Positions 35,747 through 44,820 of a stretch of 64,000 bases of DNA are shown here, piece after piece; position 1 is the first letter of the stretch; every line of letters starts with the position of its first letter. A program made the translations under genes and the position numbers. The notes below the pieces were generated by a model. The model worked only from the letters and a program-made list of their open reading frames with translations, did no database searches and was not told where the DNA came from. The DNA comes from Mailhella massiliensis (lineage in GTDB: Bacteria; Desulfobacterota; Desulfovibrionia; Desulfovibrionales; Desulfovibrionaceae). The stretch covers positions 132,129 through 196,128 of the forward strand of contig NZ_LT706951.1 of assembly GCF_900155525.1 (NCBI RefSeq), in the 5' to 3' direction.

Positions 35747-38700
35747 TGAGTCAGATTGCCATGAACAGTGATGACCTGGGTTCCGATATTGTGCTGGGGA
35801 ACAAAGAGCTTGCCCGGCAGCAGGCAAGAGCGAACATGCAGGCATGGCTAGCCCGGGAACAGGCCCCGGAGCAGTCCGTTACCGCAGATAATGCGGAAGG
35901 AGGGGCGCCCACGCCCGCAGAGAAAGAGGGCTGGACGTGGGGAGACGTTGCCAAAGATGCAGGGCTCGGTCTGGTGGAAGCTCCCAACGCGATTATTGCG
36001 GGCGGCATTGATGCGGTCAACGAGGCCATGAAGGCACTTGCGCAGGGCGGCAACTGGCTTCGGGAACACGGCATAGGGCCGGACGGCTATCTGGAGTTCT
36101 TCGGACCGGACGGCATTGTGTCGTGGAAGGAAGGGAAACTTCCCGAAGACAAGAACGAGCTTCCCAACATGGAACGCCCGGACACGGTGACAGGCGGAGC
36201 CATACGGGACATTTCCCGCTGGATGACGGACTTTGCCCTTGCCGGAAAGCTGAAGCCCTTGCAGGCGCTGGGAGAGGCTGGAAAGGCCGGTCGTGCTGCG
36301 GCAGCCATGACGCGCGGAGCCATTGCCGACTTTCTGGGAGACGATGCGGCGGGGAATCTGTCTGCGCTGGTGGAACAGTATCCGGACTTGCAGAACCCGG
36401 TCACGGAGTTTCTGGCGGCAAGGCCGGGAGATACCGGTCTCGACACGCGTATGAAGAACGCCCTTGAAGGCGTGGGCCTCGGTGCGGCTGCCGATATGCT
36501 GATGCACGGAATGAAGGCGCTTCGCGGGCTGAGCAATGCACGCAGGTCCGGCATGAGTGAAACGTCCATTCAGCAGGCGGCCAGACAGTACAGGGAGCAG
36601 GCGCGGGCAGCTGAAGAGCAGTATCGAACCTACACAAAGACCATGGGCGGAAATCCGGACGGGCCTCTGTTCTCCGGTGAGGCCGACAAGATGAAGGCGG
36701 CGGAAGCTGAGGTTGACGCGGCACTGCATCCCACCACGCCGGGAATCGCAAGCGAAGAGGCCGGGGACCAGACCTATATCAACTGGGCGCGTATCAACAC
36801 GCCGGATGACGTGAAGGCCGTCATGCAGGGCATGGCCGACAAGTTCAAGGGCAGTATCGACGATGCCCGCCGCGGCGTGATGACGTTCAGGGAAATAGGC
36901 GATGCCGCGCAGGCGGAAGACGCGTGGAGCCTGCTCATGGAGCGCAGGAAGGGCGAACCTCTGAACGCCGAGCAGAGCCTTGCCGCGCGCAACCTGTGGA
37001 CGGCGAGCACGGAAAAGATGGTGGAACTTGCGCGGGCGGTGCAGGCCGACCCTTCGGAAGTCAATATGTTTGCCCTGCGCAGGCAGATGACCATTCAGGC
37101 CGCCATTCAGAAAGAAGTCATTGCCGCCAGAACGGAGACAGCCCGCGCCCTTGCCTCATGGCGCATACTCTCTCAGGGGGGAGTTATGGACCCCCGAGCA
37201 CTGTCTCAGCTCCTTGTTACCGAAGGCGGCGGTGATGCCGTGACAAAGAAGATGGCCGAGAGAATCACGGAGCTGGCTGCCGCCGGAGACCTTCAGGGAC
37301 TGACGAAGTTTGCGGAAAAAGGCATGACGGCCCGCACGCTGGACGCGGTGCAGGAGGCATGGATAAACGGCCTTCTGTCCAATCCCATCACGCACATGGC
37401 CAACACGGTTTCCAACTTCCTCACGTTGGGGCAACAGGTGGTGGAGCGCCGGGCCGCGGAAAGCATGGGCGGCGAAGTGGCGGCAGGAGAAGCCCTTGCC
37501 ATGCTGCACGGTATCACCGCCGGATGGAGGGACGCCTTCCGGTACGCGTGGAAGACGGCGAAGACGGGAGAGTCCGGTTTCGGTATCGGCAAAATAGAGA
37601 TACCCAGACAGCGCGCCATTTCTTCGGAGAACTTTCAGCTTTCGCAGAATACGCTTCTCGGTCGTGCCGGAGGTGCTTTGCTCAACATGACCGGCAGCAT
37701 CGTCAATTCTCCGGGCCGCGCTCTTGAGACAGCCGACGAGTTTTTCAAAACGCTTGGCTACCGCATGGAGCTTCACGCGCTGGCCCACCGGCAGGCGCTG
37801 GACGAGCTGGCAAGCGGCCGCATAAGCGGCGAGCAGGTCAAGGTCCGCTATGCCGAGATACTGGAGAATCCTCCGGCGGACTTTCAGCTTTCCTCCCGGC
37901 AGTTCGCGGAAATGGCCACTTTCACCAACGACCCCGGCAAGTTTGCCAGGTATCTGAGTTCCGGAGCAGGGCAGTTCCGTCTCATGCGCTTCATCACGCC
38001 CTTTATCCGTACGCCCGCCAACATTATGACGTACAGCTTTGAAAGGACGCCTCTTGCGCCTCTGGTGGGGCGCTGGCGTGCCGATATCGCCGCAGGGGGA
38101 GCAAGGCGTGAACAGGCGCTGGCCCGCATGGCCGTGGGCACCTTTACCCTGTTGTCCATGACCGACCTTGCCATGTCCGGGCTGATTACCGGGGCAGGGC
38201 CGTCCGACAGAGGACAGCTTGCCACGCTCCGGCGCATGGGCTGGCAGCCGTACAGCGTGAAGGTGGGGGACAAGTGGTACTCCTACCGGAGAACTGACCC
38301 GGCCGGCGCGCTCATGGGCTACGCCGCCGACCTCGGAGAATACCTTGCCAATGTGGGAGACGATACGGAAGACGGCAGCCTTGAAAAACTGATTGCCGTG
38401 GGCTGCGCGTCCTTTGCTTCCACCATGCTGTCCAAGACGTACATGCAGGGACCGTCTGACCTTTTTGAAGTGATGTCCGACCCGAAGCGGTACGCACCGC
38501 AGTGGTTCCGCAGGCAGGCCGCAAGCGTAGTGCCTGCCGGTGTGGCCAATGCGGCACGGGCGGTTGACCCCGTTCAACGCGAGGCGCAGGGTATGCTCGA
38601 TGCCATGCGGGCACGAGTTCCCGCCCTGTCCAAAGACCTGCCGCCGGTGCGCGACCTCTGGGGCCGTCCTGTTTCTTATCGGTCCCCGGAAGGGTGGGCT

Positions 38701-39144
38701 TATGATGCTCTTTCTCCGGTGGCCGTGAGCCAGTACAACCCGGAACCCATCGATAAGGAAATCATGCGTCTCGGCGTCAACGTGAACAAACCGTCCAGAA
38801 ACGTGACGTTCAACACGGTGAGCATAGACCTTTCCCGGTATCCGGGCGCGTATTCCCGCTATGTGGAACTGGCCGGCAACGGAGCCGTGGACGCGGCCTA
38901 TGGGCTTGGAGCCATGGATTTTCTGAACAAAGTGGTCTCCGGCGAGCATCCCATGAGTCAGATTTACCGACTGTACGGCGACGGGGAGGACGGCGGCAAG
39001 GCCGACTTCATCAAAGACACACTGAGAAGGTACCGGGAACTTGCCAAACAGCAGCTTCTCCGGGAGTTCCCTCAGATAGCTGTTGACGTGGACGAGAAAC
39101 GCCGGTCTGCCAGGAACAACAAGTTTATCGGGATCAATCAGTAA
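35746..39144 (+). CDS. Large phage ejection/polyvalent-type protein
   Basis: An 1132-residue protein. After a charged start it has a membrane-active looking region (GDVAKDAGLGLVEAPNAIIAGGIDAVNEAMKALAQG) and, in the middle, the block RTETARALASWRILSQGG-VQEAWINGLLSNPITHMANTVSNFLTLGQQ, familiar from large internal virion proteins and polyvalent proteins of phages. The last third is rich in helices and has GKFARYLSSGAGQFRLMRFITPFIRTPANIM. Such proteins are carried in the capsid and form a channel or protect the injected DNA. No lysozyme or protease motif is visible. It follows the previous gene with a one-base overlap. In an element without capsid genes this is unusual. Confidence 0.7.
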   Translation: MSQIAMNSDDLGSDIVLGNKELARQQARANMQAWLAREQAPEQSVTADNAEGGAPTPAEKEGWTWGDVAKDAGLGLVEAPNAIIAGGIDAVNEAMKALAQGGNWLREHGIGPDGYLEFFGPDGIVSWKEGKLPEDKNELPNMERPDTVTGGAIRDISRWMTDFALAGKLKPLQALGEAGKAGRAAAAMTRGAIADFLGDDAAGNLSALVEQYPDLQNPVTEFLAARPGDTGLDTRMKNALEGVGLGAAADMLMHGMKALRGLSNARRSGMSETSIQQAARQYREQARAAEEQYRTYTKTMGGNPDGPLFSGEADKMKAAEAEVDAALHPTTPGIASEEAGDQTYINWARINTPDDVKAVMQGMADKFKGSIDDARRGVMTFREIGDAAQAEDAWSLLMERRKGEPLNAEQSLAARNLWTASTEKMVELARAVQADPSEVNMFALRRQMTIQAAIQKEVIAARTETARALASWRILSQGGVMDPRALSQLLVTEGGGDAVTKKMAERITELAAAGDLQGLTKFAEKGMTARTLDAVQEAWINGLLSNPITHMANTVSNFLTLGQQVVERRAAESMGGEVAAGEALAMLHGITAGWRDAFRYAWKTAKTGESGFGIGKIEIPRQRAISSENFQLSQNTLLGRAGGALLNMTGSIVNSPGRALETADEFFKTLGYRMELHALAHRQALDELASGRISGEQVKVRYAEILENPPADFQLSSRQFAEMATFTNDPGKFARYLSSGAGQFRLMRFITPFIRTPANIMTYSFERTPLAPLVGRWRADIAAGGARREQALARMAVGTFTLLSMTDLAMSGLITGAGPSDRGQLATLRRMGWQPYSVKVGDKWYSYRRTDPAGALMGYAADLGEYLANVGDDTEDGSLEKLIAVGCASFASTMLSKTYMQGPSDLFEVMSDPKRYAPQWFRRQAASVVPAGVANAARAVDPVQREAQGMLDAMRARVPALSKDLPPVRDLWGRPVSYRSPEGWAYDALSPVAVSQYNPEPIDKEIMRLGVNVNKPSRNVTFNTVSIDLSRYPGAYSRYVELAGNGAVDAAYGLGAMDFLNKVVSGEHPMSQIYRLYGDGEDGGKADFIKDTLRRYRELAKQQLLREFPQIAVDVDEKRRSARNNKFIGINQ

Positions 39145-39163
39145 CGCACGGCCCCGGCCTTCC

Positions 39164-39586
39164 ATGGCTGGGGCTTTTGAGGTGTCCGTGCTCCATGTCA
39201 AAACTTGCCGGTACTGTGGCCGAACCTTTGAAACGCGGCAGCCTGTGCGTCTGTACTGCTCCACGCCTTGCCGACGGAAGTATCAGGACAGAAGGCGGCG
39301 GGAGGAGCGGGCTGAGGCGGCTGAACTTCGGCAGGTGGAAACAAAGCCGATGATGGACCCATGGGCGCGGTGCGACCTCGACGACTGGACGGCAGAAGAA
39401 ATCTACGGAAACGCCTTGCTCGACCCCATGCCGGCAGGATGGGAAGAGGAGCTTTTCAGGGATTGTAGGAATATCAGGGATAATGTTTCTGCGTTGAAAA
39501 AGGCTGATAACGAGGGGCTCAGCAAGAGGCGACAGAGGAGAGAAAGCCGAAGAGCTCGGCGGCGGAGACTTCGGGCGAAGAAGTGA
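39164..39586 (+). CDS. Zinc-finger protein with basic tail
   Basis: A protein of about 140 residues with one zinc site, CRYCGRTFETRQPVRLYCSTPCRRKYQDRR (CxxC-x13-CxxxC), and a C-terminus of Arg/Lys runs (KRRQRRESRRARRRRLRAKK) that would bind nucleic acid. The start is uncertain: the ATG at 39164 or a GTG at 39188 that follows GAGG. Small zinc-finger proteins of this kind lie next to nucleases or packaging genes in phages. Function unknown. Confidence 0.6.
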   Translation: MAGAFEVSVLHVKTCRYCGRTFETRQPVRLYCSTPCRRKYQDRRRREERAEAAELRQVETKPMMDPWARCDLDDWTAEEIYGNALLDPMPAGWEEELFRDCRNIRDNVSALKKADNEGLSKRRQRRESRRARRRRLRAKK

Positions 39587-39828
39587 GGTACAGCAGGGTA
39601 ACAGCAAGGTGGGAAGCTGAACCGGCTGAAAGTAGCAGGGCTGGTAGCAGGTAGCACCATCAAAAAAGGGCTGAAAGTTAACCCTGGACTTAACACTGTT
39701 AACCCCCAAAAAAAGGGTGGAACGTCAACGGCAAGTCAACGGTGTTGACCACAAAAAAGACTCAAAACTGGGACGATGAAAAGTCGCAAAGTCGCGATTG
39801 TCGCAAGGGGGCCGATGCATATTTATAG
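39587..39828. repeat. Repeat-rich noncoding region at the right end of the element
   Basis: No gene. It contains GCTGAACCGGCTGAAAG-type duplications (39618-39636), GTTAACCCTGG and GTTAACCCCC (39677-39708), two direct copies of GTCAACGG (39726 and 39735) with an inverted GTTGAC next to them, and the third iteron group (39781-39804). Confidence 0.55.
39781..39804 (-). repeat. GCGACA iterons, copy 3 (inverted)
   Basis: On the minus strand GCGACAA (39804-39798), GCGACTT (39795-39789) and GCGACTT (39787-39781), eight to nine bases apart. Confidence 0.6.
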
Positions 39829-39861
39829 GGACGCCGGGTAATGGACCGGGCGTCCTTTTTT
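39829..39861 (+). terminator. Terminator at the end of the element's late operon
   Basis: GGACGCC (39829-39835) pairs with GGCGTCC (39849-39855), with an inner GGT/ACC stem, followed by six T. Confidence 0.85.
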
Positions 39862-39913
39862 CGTTTTCTGCCCACAAAGAGAGCGGCCTTTTTCTACGTT
39901 TTTTTATCTTCCT

Positions 39914-39933
39914 TGTGATACATAGTGTGATAC
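39914..39933 (+). repeat. Direct repeats TGTGATAC near attR
   Basis: Copies at 39914-39921 and 39926-39933, in the same orientation and 12-base spacing as at 25322. Flanking bases also match the left copy. Confidence 0.7.
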
Positions 39934-39978
39934 ACGAAAAAAGCACCTATGAAGATATCTCCATAAGTGCTTGAAATA

Positions 39979-40057
<79 letters not shown>

Positions 40058-40067
40058 ACGAGAAGAG

Positions 40068-40096
40068 AGATTAGCCTCAGGCGCTTTACCTGTCAA
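40068..40096 (-). promoter_or_regulatory. Promoter of tRNA-Arg
   Basis: On the minus strand TTGACA (40096-40091), 17 bases, TAATCT (40073-40068), ten bases ahead of the tRNA. Confidence 0.8.
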
Positions 40097-40430
40097 GGAA
40101 AGAAACCTTTCCGGGGGGATGAGTTTTTGTCCGCATGTCGGCAGCGCTTTGCTGAAGGCGGGCTGCGCTATTTTTTTGAGCGGCAGGGAAAGGGACAACG
40201 GGGACTGCCGGAAGAAACATTCATCTATCCGACAACAGAAAAGCGGAAGGGAACAATGTCCAGGAAGGAAAGGCCTTTCCCGAGCAGAAGGGAAGGTGTT
40301 TTCTGAAAACAGGGGGCGAAGGCAACATGGCGGACAGGCGTCATTGAGACGGAGCTGTCTTTTTTTTGAGGGGGACTCCGGGACGCGGAAGGCCGTGACG
40401 CTACCGGCGCCGCAGCCTTCCGATATCGGT
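40097..40430. other. Gap between the tRNA promoter and the BOF gene
   Basis: GC-moderate sequence with several open frames lacking any protein pattern. No gene or clear signal is seen. Confidence 0.4.
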
Positions 40431-40790
40431 TCAGGACAGTTTTTCAATATAGCGCACGCGCAGGTGGGTATCCTGCTTGTCGGGGTGTTTTTTCCCGCTC
40501 ATTTCTCCTGTGAGTCGTACGGTATCCTGCGGCGTGACGTCGACCTGTCCGAAAACATGGGGCGGAATATCTATGATCATGGAACCGCTTTTGTCCTGGA
40601 AAAGATATCTGTTGCGTTCCGTATGCTTGACGATGTTTCCCACCAGCACGCAGGTGGTCATTTCATCGGCCTGAACGGCTTCCTGCACGTTTGTGGTTAC
40701 TGCGCGAGCATCGCTCGGGCCGTTGAAACCGGCATGGGCTGTAGAGGTCAGCAGCAGAGCCACGGACAGGGCCGGAAGGAAAGATTTCAT
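40431..40790 (-). CDS. BOF (YgiW/YdeI-type) periplasmic OB-fold stress protein
   Basis: A 119-residue protein with a signal peptide (MKSFLPALSVALLLTSTAHA, about residues 1-20) and a bacterial OB-fold: GFNGPSDARAVTTNVQEAVQADEMTTCVLVGNIVKHTERNRYLFQDKSGSMIIDIPPHVFGQVDVTPQDTVRLTGEM. YgiW/YdeI relatives support tolerance to peroxide, metals or polymyxin in enterobacteria; the role here is not proven. GGAGG precedes the start. Confidence 0.9.
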   Translation of the reverse strand: MKSFLPALSVALLLTSTAHAGFNGPSDARAVTTNVQEAVQADEMTTCVLVGNIVKHTERNRYLFQDKSGSMIIDIPPHVFGQVDVTPQDTVRLTGEMSGKKHPDKQDTHLRVRYIEKLS

Positions 40791-41240
40791 GGTTTCCTCC
40801 AGAACGGCAATGAAGATTCCTAAGAAAAAGACGAACTGAAATTATCCTGTTCCGTGCAGGTTGGCAACAGTATCCGGTATGTTTTGTGTCGGTAGTTACG
40901 GGAAACAGATGTTGAAAAATAAAGTATGCTTATGGACGAAAAAAAGAGTATGAAAAATACATGACGTTGCTGAAAAGTATATGTGATGTTGTCATTGTTA
41001 TATATTAAAATATGATATGAACAATATTTTTTCTTATTCTGGAAGAAGGAAAAGGAAAAATGCAGCGACAGAGGAGCGTGCTTTCCCGTGAAAACACGAA
41101 CGCCACGGGAGTATGGCAGGAGCATGAGCCATCACTGCCGGTGAGGCAGGGCTCAGGGCGGGAAGGCGGGAGCCTCGGCCAAGAGCAAGAAAAGGGGAAA
41201 GGAGAAAAGCTCGCACGGTTCTTCGCGGGGAACCGGGCAT
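40791..41240. other. AT-rich gap of about 450 bases
   Basis: Contains a very AT-rich stretch (about 40900-41040) and an open frame at 41060-41242 with unlikely composition. I see no gene. The promoter of the BOF gene should lie here. Confidence 0.4.
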
Positions 41241-41283
41241 AAAAGACGCCCGCTCTTCAACTTTTTCAGTTTCTGAACGGGCG
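41241..41283 (-). terminator. Terminator of the VOC gene
   Basis: CGCCCG (41247-41252) pairs with CGGGCG (41278-41283); on the minus strand TCTTTT follows the stem. Confidence 0.7.
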
Positions 41284-41308
41284 CAGGCAACACGGTGTTG
41301 GGAGATGC

Positions 41309-41677
41309 TCAGATATCGGCACCCGTGCGCATGAGTTCGAAGGTAAGACCGCCGGGCACGGAAACAAAGGAGCAGTCGTCGCTGGCTTTGTTGATCAGAC
41401 GGCCGCCGAACTTGTCCACAAGGGTTTCCGCCATGGCGTTGGGATCGTCCACACGCACGCCCAGGTGATTGACACCGCAGGCGGAAGCATCGGGCAGGGG
41501 GGCCCCCTCGGGTATTTCCTTCAGGAAAATCTGGGTACCTGCGAGGGTGAGAACGGCGCCGTCGGCCGTGCCGAATTTACGCAGGCGCACAAATTCCGCG
41601 CCGAAGGCGTTCTTCCAGAACTCAATCATGGCGTTCAGGTCGGTGCAGCAGATGTGGACATGGTCGAACGTGGTCAT
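41309..41677 (-). CDS. VOC-family (glyoxalase/bleomycin resistance fold) protein
   Basis: A 122-residue single-domain protein: MTTFDHVHICCTDLNAMIEFWKNAFGAEFVRLRKF, GVNHLGVRVDDPNAM and the end VSVPGGLTFELMR. These give the paired beta-alpha-beta-beta-beta units of VOC metalloenzymes, with likely metal ligands His (DHVHIC), His (NHLGV) and Glu (FELM). The family includes glyoxalase I, epimerases and dioxygenases, so the reaction is open. GAGGAA precedes the start. Confidence 0.85.
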   Translation of the reverse strand: MTTFDHVHICCTDLNAMIEFWKNAFGAEFVRLRKFGTADGAVLTLAGTQIFLKEIPEGAPLPDASACGVNHLGVRVDDPNAMAETLVDKFGGRLINKASDDCSFVSVPGGLTFELMRTGADI

Positions 41678-41835
41678 GGTGCTTCCTCTCTGATGGGGCA
41701 GGTTGCGGTTGAATATCCGGCATACGGAACATGAGGGATGAAACTACACGGTATTCCCAGACCGTTTTAAGATGTTCCTGTCCGGTTTTCAGTGTGGAAA
41801 AAGCGTTTCACAGACGGATTCCGGCCTTTTGACAG

Positions 41836-41877
41836 GCTCTCTGCAGCGTAAAAAGGGGCTGCAGAGAGCGTTTTTTT
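41836..41877. terminator. Perfect 12-base hairpin after hom
   Basis: GCTCTCTGCAGC (41836-41847) pairs with GCTGCAGAGAGC (41858-41869), followed by seven T on the plus strand. It lies just downstream of the minus-strand hom stop. Confidence 0.6.
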
Positions 41878-43219
41878 ATGCGCCTTCCGCTTCGTTGCCG
41901 CTGGAGGCAAGAATACGGAAGCAGGTGGCGGGAATAAGCAGGGTGCCGTTTTCATGCAGCCGGCTTGCGGCCGCCTTGATGGCGTTTCCGGTGGTTTCGT
42001 GCGTCATGAGCACAAGAGAAACGCAATCCTCGCCGGTAAGGGATACACAGTCGTCGTGAGTGGCGGCCTTCTGAATGATCTGGGCGAAGCTGACCCCCTC
42101 TTCGGCAAACACGGTGGCGATATCGCGCAGCACGCCGTAGGTATCGCGTACCGTGGCGCGAACATACCAGCGGCTTATGGCTTCGTCGGAAGGGAGGATT
42201 TCCGCATCGGGCAGTTCATGCATGAAACCGGTGTTGGCTTCTGCACTGTTGACGTCTTCCCTCCGGGCAAGGGCGAGCAGATCGCCGAGAACGGCGCTGG
42301 CCGTGGGGCGGCTGCCTGCGCCGAGGCCGTGCAGGAACAGGGAGCCTACGGCGTTGCCTTCGATGCGCACGGCGTTGTAGGCGCCGTTCACTCGGGCCAG
42401 CAGCATGGAATGATGCACCAGAGCGGGGAAGACGCCTGCTTCTATTTTGCCGTTTTCATCGCGTGCCTGGCCGATGAGCTTGATGCGGTAGCCGAATTCG
42501 CGGGCAAACTGTATATCCAGCGGGTTGAGCCCACGAATGCCTGCGATGGCGAGCTTGGAAAAGTCGTAATGCACGCCCCAGGCGAGACGGATGAGCAGTA
42601 CGAGCTTGTGCGCCGCGTCCTGCCCGTCGATATCCAGCGAGGGATCGGCTTCGGCAAGGCCCAGATTCTGCGCTTCCTTGAGCGCGGTGGGGAAGTCGAA
42701 ACCGTGGTTGTTCATTTCGGAAAGAATGTAGTTGGACGTGCCGTTGAGTATGCCCATGACGGAGGTGATGTGATTGCCCGCCAGGCTGTCGCGCAGCGTC
42801 TGTATGACGGGAATGGCCCCTGCGGAACTCGCCTCATAGCCCAGGGCCACATTCTTTTCAGCCGCCAGAGCGAAGATTTCGCGCCCGTATTCCGCAAGCA
42901 GCGCCTTGTTGGCGGTAACCACGGATTTGCCGTTTTCCATGGAGCGTATGATCAGTTCCCTGGCCACGGTAGTGCCGCCCATGAGCTCCACCACGATCTG
43001 GATATCGGGATCGTCGGCAAGAGACAGGGCGTTGTCGGTAAGGCCGATGCCCTCGGGCAGGTCGCGTTTTTTGGCGAGATTATGCACGGCCACGGTCTTG
43101 ATGGTAATTTCGCGGCCGGTTCTGCGCAGAATTTCGTCGTGATTCTTTTGCAGCATTTCCACAAGACCGCTGCCCACCGTGCCGAGACCGGCTATGCCGA
43201 TACAGAGATTCTGAGACAT
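41876..43219 (-). CDS. hom: Homoserine dehydrogenase
   Basis: A 447-residue enzyme that reduces aspartate semialdehyde to homoserine, on the way to threonine and methionine. The Rossmann start IGIAGLGTVGSGLVEML is at residues 6-22; the catalytic domain has GILNGTSNYILSEM and GLAEADPSLDIDGQDAAHKLVLL, with the catalytic Lys/Asp pair. The last 80 residues are an ACT domain (YVRATVRDTYGVLRDIATVFAEEGVSFAQI), the usual site for feedback control by threonine. It lies downstream of alaC on the same strand with a 118-base gap that contains a strong hairpin. Confidence 0.95.
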   Translation of the reverse strand: MSQNLCIGIAGLGTVGSGLVEMLQKNHDEILRRTGREITIKTVAVHNLAKKRDLPEGIGLTDNALSLADDPDIQIVVELMGGTTVARELIIRSMENGKSVVTANKALLAEYGREIFALAAEKNVALGYEASSAGAIPVIQTLRDSLAGNHITSVMGILNGTSNYILSEMNNHGFDFPTALKEAQNLGLAEADPSLDIDGQDAAHKLVLLIRLAWGVHYDFSKLAIAGIRGLNPLDIQFAREFGYRIKLIGQARDENGKIEAGVFPALVHHSMLLARVNGAYNAVRIEGNAVGSLFLHGLGAGSRPTASAVLGDLLALARREDVNSAEANTGFMHELPDAEILPSDEAISRWYVRATVRDTYGVLRDIATVFAEEGVSFAQIIQKAATHDDCVSLTGEDCVSLVLMTHETTGNAIKAAASRLHENGTLLIPATCFRILASSGNEAEGA

Positions 43220-43289
43220 GAAAGCTCCGAAGGAGAGGAAAGAGGTTTTCAGGCCGCGCCTTGCGCGTCTGCAATGCGCAGCCCTCGTT

Positions 43290-43327
43290 GGGAGGCGGGC
43301 CCTGCGTGAGCAGGGGGCCGCCTCCGG
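43290..43327 (-). promoter_or_regulatory. GC-rich hairpin between alaC and hom
   Basis: On the minus strand GGAGGCGGCCCCCTGC and GCAGGGCCCGCCTCC pair around a TCAC loop. There is no T-run, so it may stabilise or pause the alaC-hom message rather than terminate it. Confidence 0.45.
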
Positions 43328-43337
43328 GGAAAGGAAA

Positions 43338-44513
43338 TCAGCCTTCCTGCAGGACCTTCTTTATGCCCTGCAGGGCCTGACGGGTACGCTTCTGATTTTC
43401 GATAAGAGCAAAGCGGACGTATTCGTCGCCCATCTGCCCGAAGCCTATACCGGGCTGCACGGCCACATGGCCCTTCTGCAGCAGCAGCTTGGAAAATTCC
43501 ATGGAACCCATGGCACGGAACGGTTCGGGAATGCGCCCCCAGGCGAACATGGTGGCCTTGGGCGGCACGATGGGCCAGCCTATGCGGTTGAGCCCGGAAC
43601 AGAGCACGTCGCGGCGCTTGCGGTATTCGTCGCAGATTTTTTCCACAGCCTCGCGCGGGGCGTTGAGGCCCACGGTGGCTGCAATCTGTATGGGCTGGAA
43701 GATGCCGTAGTCGAGGTAGCTCTTCAGACGGGTGAGAATATGCACGAGATCGCGGTTGCCGAGGCAGAAGCCCATGCGCCAGCCGGCCATGGAATAGCCC
43801 TTGGTCATGGAATAGAATTCCACGCCCACGTCTTCGGCTCCCCTGGCCTGGAGAAAGCTCGGTGCCTGATAGCCGTCGAAGCACAGGTCCGCATAGGCCA
43901 TGTCGTGGATGACCCACATCTTATGTTCCTTGGCGAACTCCACGATGCGCTCGAAGAAGGCAAGGTCCACCACCTGCGTGGTGGGATTCTGCGGGTAGCT
44001 TATGATGAGGAGTTTCGGCTTGGGCCAGGTCTGCCTGGTGGCGGTGAGCAGATCTTCGAAGAAGTCGCGGTCTTCCGCCACGGGGATACGGCGCACGTCT
44101 GCCCCGCAGATGACGGGGGCGTACACATGAATGGGATAGGTGGGGTCGGGTGCGAACACCACATCGCCGGGGTTCAGCATGGCAAGGCACAGATGTGCCA
44201 GGCCTTCCTTGGAGCCGATGGTGGCGATGGCCTGCGTTTCGGGGTCGAGGTGTACGTTGAAGCGGCGTGCGTAAAGGTCGCAGATGGCCTTTCGCAGGTT
44301 CGGAATGCCGCGCGATACGGAATAGCGGTGATTCACCGGTTTGCGCGCGGCCTCGCACAGCTTGTCCACGATGAATTTCGGCGTGGGCAGGTCGGGGTTG
44401 CCCATGGACAGGTCGACGATGTCGACATTCTGCTGGCGGAGCTGCTTCTTGATGTCGCCCACTACGGCGAAGGCGTAGGGGGGCAGGCGGTCTATCCTCG
44501 AAAATTCGGGCAT
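43338..44513 (-). CDS. alaC: Pyridoxal-phosphate aminotransferase, AlaC-like
   Basis: A 391-residue class I aminotransferase. It has the substrate loop [26 protein letters not shown], the Asn/Tyr pair of [27 protein letters not shown] and the catalytic lysine in [15 protein letters not shown]. The best family fit is AlaC, the glutamate-pyruvate aminotransferase. Being upstream of hom, it is probably part of an amino-acid unit. GAGGACAGT stands just before the ATG at 44513. The transcript has a leader of about 200 bases that contains a duplicated motif. Confidence 0.88.
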   Translation of the reverse strand: MPEFSRIDRLPPYAFAVVGDIKKQLRQQNVDIVDLSMGNPDLPTPKFIVDKLCEAARKPVNHRYSVSRGIPNLRKAICDLYARRFNVHLDPETQAIATIGSKEGLAHLCLAMLNPGDVVFAPDPTYPIHVYAPVICGADVRRIPVAEDRDFFEDLLTATRQTWPKPKLLIISYPQNPTTQVVDLAFFERIVEFAKEHKMWVIHDMAYADLCFDGYQAPSFLQARGAEDVGVEFYSMTKGYSMAGWRMGFCLGNRDLVHILTRLKSYLDYGIFQPIQIAATVGLNAPREAVEKICDEYRKRRDVLCSGLNRIGWPIVPPKATMFAWGRIPEPFRAMGSMEFSKLLLQKGHVAVQPGIGFGQMGDEYVRFALIENQKRTRQALQGIKKVLQEG

Positions 44514-44555
44514 ACTGTCCTCACGATACGAAGACCAGACTGGGCCGCTCATCTC

Positions 44556-44691
44556 CTTTCCGCGCTGGCATGACGCTTCCGGGCCGCCTCGGCGCAGCTG
44601 GACTGCTGAGGATTACGGGTATGCCGGGCCCTGGGCGCGGCATACGGGGAGGGCGGGTCTTGGACGATGTCTTTCCGTGCTGGCATGACGC
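44556..44691. repeat. Duplicated 21-base motif in the alaC leader
   Basis: CTTTCCGCGCTGGCATGACGC (44556-44576) recurs at 44671-44691 with one change. Both copies lie between the predicted alaC promoter and its start codon. Confidence 0.6.
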
Positions 44692-44724
44692 GGGAAGACG
44701 GGCCCGCCTTGATGATATTTCCCG

Positions 44725-44754
44725 TTTATAGTAGGACTGCAAGGGAGTTGTAAA
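44725..44754 (-). promoter_or_regulatory. Promoter of alaC
   Basis: On the minus strand TTTACA (44754-44749), 18 bases, TATAAA (44730-44725). Confidence 0.55.
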
Positions 44755-44820
44755 GAGGTCGGGAAGAGGGCTGTCCGGCTTTTCCTTTATTTATTGCAAA
44801 CGCGGCCCGCGGCTGAAACG

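Noticed and set aside
41060-41242. Small plus-strand frame in the gap before the VOC gene
   Set aside because: Composition is rich in Gly, Glu and Arg without any pattern, and it ends in the terminator of the opposite gene.
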